64,000 nt of DNA. Origin: Acinetobacter lwoffii (GTDB lineage Bacteria > Pseudomonadota > Gammaproteobacteria > Pseudomonadales > Moraxellaceae). The first letter of the stretch is position 1. Each line of letters begins with the position of its first letter. The stretch is from positions 2,108,001-2,172,000 of the forward strand of contig NZ_CP118963.1 of assembly GCF_029024105.1 (NCBI RefSeq). Reading direction: 5' to 3'. The notes below the pieces were generated by a model. It was not told where the DNA came from and searched no databases. It saw only the letters and a program-made list of their open reading frames with translations. The position numbers were made by a program, and so were the translations under genes. Positions 57,066 to 64,000 of this stretch are shown piece by piece.

Positions 57066-60000
57066 TTAATTCGGCACTTTAATCACATCACCAATACGCA
57101 ATTGTGTATTTGGTTTGAGATCATTCATTTCCGCCAGTTCATTGCTGTTCAGACCATAACGTGAAGCCAGACCGATTAAGGTATCACCGCGTTTGACTTT
57201 ATAATCCGTCACCAGTTTTGGAATCTGGATCGTTTGACTGACACGCAATCCTGCGCGTGGACTCAGATTATTTAACTGAGCCAGGTCGGTCACGCTTATG
57301 CCTAAACGGCTGGCAATTACATTCAGGGATTCACCGGATTTTACCGTATAGGATTCAGTTGCCTTAGAAGCTACAGGCTTAGCTGCCACTTTCACGCCTT
57401 CAACTTTTTTATCTGCCGGAAAGTCACCCTCAATTTTTAAACGCTGACCAATACGCACTGTGCTATTGGTATTCAGGCCGTTCAAATCTGCCAGATATTG
57501 CAGTTGTAAATGATACTGACGCGCAATAGAGCTCAAGGTTTCGCCTGATTTCACCACATGCGAATCCGATTTTGTATTTTTTGCCGCAGTTTCCACAACC
57601 ACTTCAGATACCGGCTCTGTCACGTCACCACTCAGTTTCAGGCGTTGTCCCACACGCAAACCGGCATTACGTGACATGCCATTCAGGCTCGCCACCTGGT
57701 CCATTGACAGATTGTATCTTGCGGCAATGCCAGTCAACGTATCACCCGATTGAACCGTATAGGTTTCAGGGATCTGACTGCCGGCTGGAATCTTGATGGT
57801 CTGACCTATACGTAAACCACTATTGGCAGACAACCCATTCAATGCAGCCAGTTCAGAAACACTCAGCTTGCTTTGACTGGCAATGCTATACAGGGTTTCA
57901 CCGCGTTTGACCTGATAGTTTTCAGTCGCAGTCTGATCGACTTTGACATTTTCAAACTTCTGCTCAGTTTTCTGGCTAGATGCCGTTAGCCCTTCAACTT
58001 CCTGAAGTGGTACATTGATTTTCTGTCCCACCATCAGACTGCTACCGGCAGTCAGACCTGAAGTCAAGGATGCCAGTTCAGCATTTGAAAGCCCATAACG
58101 ATCGGCAATCAGTTTCAGATACTCACCACGTTTCACTGTATAGGATTTGGTCTGAACCTTGACAGTTTCAGCTTTTTTCGTGTCTTCAACTTTGGCTTTG
58201 GACTGCCCTGTATCTTTCAATGACAGCTTTTGCCCAACAAACAGACCGCTATTACTATTCAGTCCATTAAAATCAGCCAGTTGTTTCACGCTAAAACCAA
58301 ACTGGGTCGCTACGCTAGTCAAAGAGTCATTGGCCTGAACGACATAAGTTTCCGGCTTTTCTTTGGCTTTGCTGGCTTCCTGTACAGGTTTGGCATCATA
58401 CAGATAAATGGTGGTGCCCACATACAGTGGAGAATTTGGATCAATCTGGTTCCATTTCGCCACATCACGCCAGTTCACCCCATTTTTAGCCGCAATCATT
58501 GCCAGATTATCACCTGGTAACACCTTATAGGTACTGCGTTTTCCTTTTGGAGCAACCACTACCACTTCAGAATCCGTCTTGACGTAATTTTTGCCCTGAT
58601 TTAGCTTGGCTTCAACCGAGTTCGCAGTGGTATTGTCAGCAACTTCTTTCGGATAAGAAAAGCCTTTGGTGAGCTCTTTGCCTTGCTGCTCAGCAACAGA
58701 CAGGCTGGTTTGAATGGCAGTCAGCTTGATTTTACCGTCATAAGGATCAACAATTTCTGTGCCAGCCGGCGCCAATGCTTTCAGCTCTTCAACCACTTGG
58801 GCCTGTTCTGCCGGTGTTGCAACAGGCTGCAGAATTTCATCTACAGTTTTCTGAATATCCTGTGCGATGACCGCCTGCTGAACTTGCTGACGCTCAGCTG
58901 CCGAAATCGGTGGTTCGACCTGAATCTGTTTCGCTGGCGCTGCAGGTGTTACAGCTACCGGAATACGCGGCGCACTTGGAATTGGCAAATCACTTTGTGC
59001 CGCAAAACTGGCCAAGGCAGATGAGCCTTTAGGCGTCGAAATCTTTTTCGTAGTCTGGGTCACAGTATTTGCCGTTGTCGCGGTACTTACCGCTGCTGTG
59101 ACGACAGGTGGCGTACTTGCAGCTTTAGCCGGAGTCGTTGTTTTAGCAACGGTCGTTGCAGGCTGATTACTAACAACCGCTGGCGGAGTCTGTTTAGAAG
59201 GTGTAATCGTTTTGGTATTTAATTCTGGCGGTGCAGCTCTGGTGGGCACCACTGTCGTCGTATTTCGCGGCAAGCTGTTCGTGTTACTCGCCCATAAACC
59301 ACCTGAACCGGATAATTTTTTCAGCTTCTCATCCACTGAAGGACTTAAGTCAGCAGGAATCAGAATACGGCGCGGACTTGCAGGATCAATATGATCACCA
59401 CGATGACCCGGGTTTAATTGATACAGTTCTGCACGGCTCAAACCGGTAATCGCTGCAATTTCATTTAAACTGGCAACACCGACCGGTACTTCACGAAAAT
59501 GCGGACGGTTGGCAATCGGTGGCAAACTCACCCCATAACTGCCCGGATTTTTAATAATTTGTGCAACCGCCAGGAAACGTGGCACGTAACTCATGGTTTC
59601 TTGTGGTAGTTTCAATGACCAATAATCGGTAGGCAGACCTGCAGCTTTGTTACGGTTAATCGCCTGCTGAATACGGCCTGGGCCGGCATTATAAGAAGCG
59701 AGCGCCAATTCCCAAGAACCAAACTGGTTATACAGACTGCCTAAAAATTCATAGGCTGCACGGGTCGATTCCACTACATCACGACGACCATCGTATAAAG
59801 AAGTCTGCTTTAGACCATAAATGCGGCCGGTACTTGGAATAAACTGCCATAAACCTGCTGCCGCCGCACTACTGGTCGCTGCCGGGTCATAAGAACTTTC
59901 AATAATCGGTAACAGTGCCAACTCGGTCGGCATGCCACGGCGTTCTGCTTCTTTTACTGTGTAATATAAATAACGTGATGCACGCGCACTTAAGCGATCC

Positions 60001-60359
60001 AGATAAGGCTGACGTGAAATAAACCAGCCACGCTGCGCATCAATCCGCGGATTCCAGACACTTAAGTCCATCTTGAAACCCACGGTCATGCGTTTCCAGA
60101 CATCACCATGTTTCAGAATCTGTAAACGGTCGCCTTCGACTGCACGCATATCCGTTGCAGAGAGTAAATCTTCGAGTCCATCCAGACTGCTGGCATCCAG
60201 ATATTGTGATCCAACCTGCTTGCTTGATGCTGTTTGGGTCGCACTTTGTGTAGATGAACAGCCCGTCAGTCCTAGGGAAGCAAGTGCAGTTCCCAGTACA
60301 GAATATTTTAAAAATGTAGGTAATGTCGGCTGCCACAAAATTGCGGTTGGTTTATACAT
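57066..60359 (-). CDS. mltD: MltD-like lytic transglycosylase with eight C-terminal LysM repeats
   Basis: A 1097-residue protein, about twice the size of E. coli MltD. A lipoprotein-like signal (L-G-L-T-G-C) is followed by the SLT domain: A-L-L-P-I-I-E-S-S-Y-D-P-A-A (catalytic Glu), S-A-A-A-A-G-L-W-Q-F-I-P-S-T-G and A-S-Y-N-A-G-P-G-R-I. A LysM-like stretch and a long Thr/Ala/Pro/Gln linker follow, then eight LysM repeats of the form Y-x-V-(K/Q)-x-G-D/E-T/S-L from about residue 620 to the end. It cuts glycan strands at the outer membrane; the LysM repeats bind peptidoglycan. ATG at 60,359 is the start; a TTG 12 bases earlier is less likely. Confidence 0.88.
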   Translation of the reverse strand: MYKPTAILWQPTLPTFLKYSVLGTALASLGLTGCSSTQSATQTASSKQVGSQYLDASSLDGLEDLLSATDMRAVEGDRLQILKHGDVWKRMTVGFKMDLSVWNPRIDAQRGWFISRQPYLDRLSARASRYLYYTVKEAERRGMPTELALLPIIESSYDPAATSSAAAAGLWQFIPSTGRIYGLKQTSLYDGRRDVVESTRAAYEFLGSLYNQFGSWELALASYNAGPGRIQQAINRNKAAGLPTDYWSLKLPQETMSYVPRFLAVAQIIKNPGSYGVSLPPIANRPHFREVPVGVASLNEIAAITGLSRAELYQLNPGHRGDHIDPASPRRILIPADLSPSVDEKLKKLSGSGGLWASNTNSLPRNTTTVVPTRAAPPELNTKTITPSKQTPPAVVSNQPATTVAKTTTPAKAASTPPVVTAAVSTATTANTVTQTTKKISTPKGSSALASFAAQSDLPIPSAPRIPVAVTPAAPAKQIQVEPPISAAERQQVQQAVIAQDIQKTVDEILQPVATPAEQAQVVEELKALAPAGTEIVDPYDGKIKLTAIQTSLSVAEQQGKELTKGFSYPKEVADNTTANSVEAKLNQGKNYVKTDSEVVVVAPKGKRSTYKVLPGDNLAMIAAKNGVNWRDVAKWNQIDPNSPLYVGTTIYLYDAKPVQEASKAKEKPETYVVQANDSLTSVATQFGFSVKQLADFNGLNSNSGLFVGQKLSLKDTGQSKAKVEDTKKAETVKVQTKSYTVKRGEYLKLIADRYGLSNAELASLTSGLTAGSSLMVGQKINVPLQEVEGLTASSQKTEQKFENVKVDQTATENYQVKRGETLYSIASQSKLSVSELAALNGLSANSGLRIGQTIKIPAGSQIPETYTVQSGDTLTGIAARYNLSMDQVASLNGMSRNAGLRVGQRLKLSGDVTEPVSEVVVETAAKNTKSDSHVVKSGETLSSIARQYHLQLQYLADLNGLNTNSTVRIGQRLKIEGDFPADKKVEGVKVAAKPVASKATESYTVKSGESLNVIASRLGISVTDLAQLNNLSPRAGLRVSQTIQIPKLVTDYKVKRGDTLIGLASRYGLNSNELAEMNDLKPNTQLRIGDVIKVPN

Positions 60360-60499
60360 AAAAAAATCCAAACAACTCGTATATAAATTTATTTTTTAGA
60401 TATGCCATTGTAGTGAAGCATGTCGAAGACTCAAGCCAATAATTTACCGCGATTTCACGTTAAATGTTACAAGAAATTAAAAAATCCCGGACATATAGA

Positions 60500-60527
60500 T
60501 TGATCGACTGCATTTGCGCTATACAAT
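60500..60527 (+). promoter_or_regulatory. Candidate promoter of the rnhA-dnaQ fusion gene
   Basis: TTGATC (60,500-60,505), 16 bases, TACAAT (60,522-60,527), about 40 bases before the ATG at 60,567. The divergent transglycosylase gene starts at 60,359. Confidence 0.5.
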
Positions 60528-60566
60528 AAGCCTTCCAGCTTGTTCTATTTTGATCGGATTTAATCT

Positions 60567-61952
60567 ATGTCACACACTATCACACTTTATGTTGATGGCG
60601 CCTGTCGCGGCAACCCGGGTTTAGGCGGTTGGGGTGCGTACATTGTTAACGGCCAACAAGAACACAAAATCTGTGGCGGTGAAGATCATACCACCAATAA
60701 CCGTATGGAACTGACGGCTGCGATTGAAGGCATTTTATTTTGTGACAAGCAAGACAAACTGGTGATCTATACCGATTCCAAGTACGTCAAACAAGGCATT
60801 ACCGAATGGATTCATGGCTGGAAAAAGAAAAACTGGAAAGACGTCAAAAATCCGGATCTGTGGCAAAAACTCGATGAAGTCTGTCAAGGACGCGATATTG
60901 AATGGCACTGGGTCAAAGGTCATGCTGGACATCCGGGCAATGAAATGGCCGATCAGCTGGCCAATCTGGGTGCTGATGAAACCCTGAAAAAATCCAAGCA
61001 AAGCCTTTCAATGTCTGAAGATAAAAAAAAATCTGAACCCGACTGGTTGCTAGATGATCCTTTCGGTCTGGATCTGGCTGAGAGTGAAGAAGAGCTGGAA
61101 GACCTGCCGGAAGAAATCATCGAAGTGACTGTTGAAGAAATTGTACAGACTGAAGTTTTAGCAACGGACAGCAATGAAGATGCTTCATCTTCAGACGCAT
61201 CTGCCTCGACTGAGATACATCCGCAAATTGTCATTACACCGGCCAAGTTACAGCTGCATGGCCCACGACAGCTGATTCTGGATACTGAAACCACCGGTTT
61301 TTATTATCAGGATGGTGACCGGATTATTGAAGTCGGCGCGCTGGAAATGATTAACCGCAAACTGACCGGCAGCTCGATTCATATCTATATCAATCCGAAA
61401 ACACCGGTCGGCGATTCCGTGAATGTCCACGGGATCACCGACGAATTCCTGCAAGACAAACCGCTGTTTGAAGAAATTTCTCAGGTACTGTTTGACTATT
61501 TACACGGCGCGGAAATTATTGCGCATAACGCGACCTTCGATATGAACTTCCTGGATATGGAATTCAAACGCGCAGGTTTTAAGGCGCTCTCCGAAGTCTG
61601 TGACGTCACCGATACTCTGGCACTGGCCAAGTCCAAGCATCCAGGGCAGAAAAACTCGCTGGATGCCTTAGTGCGCCGTTACGAGATTCCACAACGCGAC
61701 CGTACCTTCCACGGTGCCTTGCTCGATGCGGAAATCCTGTCCGATGTTTATCTGGCGATGACCGGTGGACAGGTGTCTTTTGATATCGATGCCCTGTCCC
61801 AGTCTGAAGACCAGAACAGCCGTTCAGAGATGGCCAGAGTTGAAATTGAATTACCGGTGATTCTCCCGTCAGAACAGGAATTACAGGAACATGAGAATTG
61901 GGTCAAACAATTCGAAGAAAAACATGGAACTGCTTGCCTTTTCGCGAAATAA
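60567..61952 (+). CDS. rnhA-dnaQ: Fusion of ribonuclease HI and DNA polymerase III epsilon subunit (DnaQ)
   Basis: A 461-residue protein. Residues 1-145 are a complete RNase HI: Y-V-D-G-A-C-R-G-N-P-G, N-N-R-M-E-L-T-A-A-I-E, Y-T-D-S-K-Y-V and H-W-V-K-G-H-A-G-H-P-G-N-E. An acidic linker (about 150-225) follows, then a DnaQ-type 3'-5' exonuclease: I-L-D-T-E-T-T-G-F, N-V-H-G-I-T-D-E-F-L, A-H-N-A-T-F-D-M-N-F and H-G-A-L-L-D-A-E. In E. coli the two genes are separate and divergent. Here one polypeptide would remove RNA from RNA-DNA hybrids and proofread replication. The C-terminal H-E-N-W-V-K-Q-F segment should bind the polymerase alpha subunit. Confidence 0.92.
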   Translation: MSHTITLYVDGACRGNPGLGGWGAYIVNGQQEHKICGGEDHTTNNRMELTAAIEGILFCDKQDKLVIYTDSKYVKQGITEWIHGWKKKNWKDVKNPDLWQKLDEVCQGRDIEWHWVKGHAGHPGNEMADQLANLGADETLKKSKQSLSMSEDKKKSEPDWLLDDPFGLDLAESEEELEDLPEEIIEVTVEEIVQTEVLATDSNEDASSSDASASTEIHPQIVITPAKLQLHGPRQLILDTETTGFYYQDGDRIIEVGALEMINRKLTGSSIHIYINPKTPVGDSVNVHGITDEFLQDKPLFEEISQVLFDYLHGAEIIAHNATFDMNFLDMEFKRAGFKALSEVCDVTDTLALAKSKHPGQKNSLDALVRRYEIPQRDRTFHGALLDAEILSDVYLAMTGGQVSFDIDALSQSEDQNSRSEMARVEIELPVILPSEQELQEHENWVKQFEEKHGTACLFAK

Positions 61953-62016
61953 AATCTACATTTCCGGGGATACTTTAGGTTTAAAACTATCGTTCTTCAG
62001 TTATAGTAAATACAAA

Positions 62017-62043
62017 GAGGCCCCGTAGTTTAAAGCGGGGCTC
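62017..62043 (+). other. Hairpin in the leader of the FimL-like gene
   Basis: GAG(G)CCCCG and CGGGGCTC pair around TAGTTTAAAG. There is no T tract, so it may be a leader structure or a weak terminator after the fusion gene. Confidence 0.45.
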
Positions 62044-62077
62044 ATATATAGATAATACTCCAGGAAAGGTGCAGATC

Positions 62078-63721
62078 ATGTCTTACCAAACCTCTATACA
62101 TTTTGATCCAACAGCTTTACTGATAATAAAAAATGAGGTTGATAACTCGATCAAGTTAGTCGAATCAGCAGTAAGCACCTTGGTAGAAGACCAGACTTTA
62201 CCTTTTGGTATTGATGATGCATTAAATCAGTTCGAACAATGCGCCCAGGTTCTGGCACTCATCGACATGTCCAGTCTGGCAAAAGTCGCTCAATATTCAG
62301 CAGAATTAATGCGCAAGATTATGGGGAATCCGGCGCAGGTCAATACTCAAGAAGTGATCGCCTTGAGTGAAGGCACCACTATGCTGAAACGCTATATCGA
62401 ATTTATCTGTTTGCGTGAAGTAAAAATTCCACAGTTTTTGCTGGATACCCTGAACCGCTTGGAACTGGCTTTGGGTAAACCACTGACGACTGAAGGCCAG
62501 CATGTAGAATCGCTATTAGATTGCGTCACTCCTGATTTTGCGCTGCCACAGGCACCAAGTCTGGAAAAATCCCAATATGTACACCGTCTGTATAAGCTGT
62601 CACTCAACAAGCTGATCAATCAGGAAGAAAGTGAACTGGATTTGCAAGCCATCAAACTGGTGGGGGCTTATCTGGCCGGACTTGCAGAACAACATGACAG
62701 CAAGCAGTACTGGAATCTGGTATATGTCGCGTTAAACAATATTGAGCACCTGCTGATTAATGAGCCACGTCTACGCACCTTGGTGAGCATTGAGCGCAAC
62801 ATGGCACAGTATTTTAGCTCGGCAGACAGCTTCAAGGCTTCGCTGGCTGATCTGGCCAATGTGCTCAGCCTATGTATCAGTCAGGAAGATGAAACTGCGC
62901 AATCTATCCGTAGCCAGCTCAATGTGGGCGATGACCTGCTGACCGATATGCAATTACAGGTCTTCAGTCGCCATCTGTATGGCCCAGACTTTGAAACCAT
63001 GCATACCATCAGCGAATTGGTGACCACGGAAATGGCGCAAATTCGTAATGACATCGAGTTCAACTATCAGAACATGACGCCTGAAAAGACTCAGGAACTG
63101 CAGGCACAACTGAATAATCTGGCGAATATCTTCAAGGTATTGAACCTGAATGAAGCCTATCATGACCTGACCCGTCAGGCCGCTTCACTGAGCCAGCCGG
63201 AGATGATGCAGGATGCCAGCTTTGCCCAGCAGTTGATGAATGTCATTCTGTCTGCCATGAACTCGATTGGCGTACTGGAACGTCATCACACTTCGAGCCG
63301 CTTGCAGCTGCGCGTCAACAACATGAATATTTCTCTGGACCGTCTGGATGAAGCACACGCTGCTTTACTCACAGAAACCAAGGCCCTGATCGAGCTTTCT
63401 AGCCAGATTCTCAGCAATTACCTGCAAGATCATGACTTGACTGCCCTCGAACCTGTTCCTGTACAGTTTTGCGAGATTGGCGGCGCGATGCTGTTCCTGA
63501 ATGCAGAACATGTTCGTACTGCGTTCACCACCACTGCAGAATTCATCAAGAACCGTATTGATCTGTCGATTGCATTAAGTCCGGAAGAAATTCATCGTGC
63601 TTTAGACACCCTGGCCAGTGCCGACATGATGATTGATAACTTAAAGAACAAACAGCCTGTATTACAGGCGATGTTTCAGGTAGCATTGGACAGTAGTGAG
63701 AAACTCAAAATAGTTGCCTAA
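62078..63721 (+). CDS. FimL-like pilus/c-di-GMP regulator, ChpA N-terminal homologue
   Basis: A 547-residue soluble, helical protein from ATG at 62,078 (AGGAAAGG eight bases upstream). The order of helices and motifs such as A-L-N-Q-F-E-Q-C-A-Q-V-L-A-L and I-A-L-S-E-G-T-T-M-L-K-R-Y-I-E resembles the N-terminal part of P. aeruginosa ChpA and its paralog FimL (557 residues), which have degenerate phosphotransfer domains without the active His. FimL links Pil-Chp signalling to cAMP and twitching motility. No kinase or receiver domain is present here. Its stop overlaps nudC (TAATG). Confidence 0.55.
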   Translation: MSYQTSIHFDPTALLIIKNEVDNSIKLVESAVSTLVEDQTLPFGIDDALNQFEQCAQVLALIDMSSLAKVAQYSAELMRKIMGNPAQVNTQEVIALSEGTTMLKRYIEFICLREVKIPQFLLDTLNRLELALGKPLTTEGQHVESLLDCVTPDFALPQAPSLEKSQYVHRLYKLSLNKLINQEESELDLQAIKLVGAYLAGLAEQHDSKQYWNLVYVALNNIEHLLINEPRLRTLVSIERNMAQYFSSADSFKASLADLANVLSLCISQEDETAQSIRSQLNVGDDLLTDMQLQVFSRHLYGPDFETMHTISELVTTEMAQIRNDIEFNYQNMTPEKTQELQAQLNNLANIFKVLNLNEAYHDLTRQAASLSQPEMMQDASFAQQLMNVILSAMNSIGVLERHHTSSRLQLRVNNMNISLDRLDEAHAALLTETKALIELSSQILSNYLQDHDLTALEPVPVQFCEIGGAMLFLNAEHVRTAFTTTAEFIKNRIDLSIALSPEEIHRALDTLASADMMIDNLKNKQPVLQAMFQVALDSSEKLKIVA

Positions 63722-64000
63722 TGTCCAAATTATCACTTGCTTATATTTTTCAACAACAGCAACTGCTGGTCGATCAACACTTTCAACTTCCACGGGTTGA
63801 AGCCTTAGCAAGTGATTTGCTACTCCACACGGGTGATCAGGTGATTGCCCGTGATCTTCTTCCCGATGAGCCGATTCCTGCAGGCTTGCAACTGGTTCCC
63901 ATCCGTCAGCTGTTACAGTTCTGGAATACCCAGCAATTCGAACAGGCCAGCCGCGCAGTACAACTTTTAGAATGGCGTCGTAACCATAAGTTCTGTAGTC
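63721..64000 (+). CDS. nudC: NAD-capped RNA hydrolase / NADH pyrophosphatase (partial)
   Basis: The first 93 codons of a gene running off the window. R-A-V-Q-L-L-E-W-R-R-N-H-K-F-C-S is the family stretch that leads into the zinc ribbon of NudC (the first Cys of the ribbon is visible). The N-terminal half is a beta-rich domain. The Nudix box lies outside the window. NudC removes NAD caps from RNA and hydrolyses NADH. The ATG overlaps the preceding stop. Confidence 0.8.
   Translation, partial: MSKLSLAYIFQQQQLLVDQHFQLPRVEALASDLLLHTGDQVIARDLLPDEPIPAGLQLVPIRQLLQFWNTQQFEQASRAVQLLEWRRNHKFCS

Overview
The window looks like an Acinetobacter chromosome carrying most of the early half of a lambdoid prophage. 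The genus call rests on the low-GC coding style, an ISAba11-type insertion sequence, Acinetobacter-type phage genes (DUF2280, the CII/Cro/CI block), the fused RNase HI/DnaQ gene, and the trpGDC, folE, pyrC-rnt and argG genes. I cannot assign a species from the sequence alone.

Prophage, 1 to about 20,116. The late side runs off the left edge on the minus strand: a DUF2280 terminase-small-like protein, a putative metallopeptidase and a Vsr/DUF559-like nuclease. Next comes a poorly coding stretch (about 1.5-4.2 kb) with small genes, a series of intrinsic terminators and a candidate structured RNA. An antiterminator-Q-like gene follows, with a strong extended -10 promoter and terminator just beyond it, the usual layout of a lambdoid late-gene switch. 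Upstream lie nin-type genes (phosphatase, nuclease, microprotein), lambda O/P-like replication genes, an antirepressor, CII and Cro. The divergent CI repressor starts at 9,902. Between CI and the right operon (10.6-15.5 kb) lies an accessory block: a KTSC-like protein, an Ltp-type superinfection-exclusion candidate, a gene broken by an ISAba11-like element (exact 1101 bp, 13-bp inverted repeats, 5-bp target duplication), a membrane protein and two lipoproteins, one resembling a lysozyme inhibitor. A second cluster of CI-operator-like sites at 15.48-15.56 kb precedes the right operon, which encodes a Sak4-like ATPase flanked by two proteins with a shared N-terminal domain, then several tiny coupled genes and an excisionase-like HTH protein. 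No integrase is visible. Tandem 10-bp repeats at 20,095-20,116 may be the attachment arm next to trpG.

Chromosome, 20,169 to 64,000. trpGDC; an Smr nuclease; folE; a lysine-rich histone-like protein; a DUF4385 protein; a frameshifted globin-type diguanylate cyclase; a DUF4105 envelope protein; DUF3015 and DUF817 proteins; hemE; an L,D-transpeptidase; a pirin; a methyltransferase; tRNA-Ser; fadH; argG; an intact membrane diguanylate cyclase; pyrC-rnt. Then comes a mosaic zone punctuated by five identical tRNA-Glu genes (42.6-50.0 kb). It holds a Fur-box-preceded TonB receptor, a small membrane peptide, an amino-acid permease and two tandem paralogous alpha/beta hydrolases. It is followed by a heme-oxygenase-like diiron protein, an Old-Yellow-Enzyme relative, yejABE without an adjacent yejF, an MltD-type transglycosylase with eight LysM repeats, the RNase HI-DnaQ fusion, a FimL-like pilus regulator and the start of nudC.

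All family assignments are by reading motifs and remembered family features; no searches were run.
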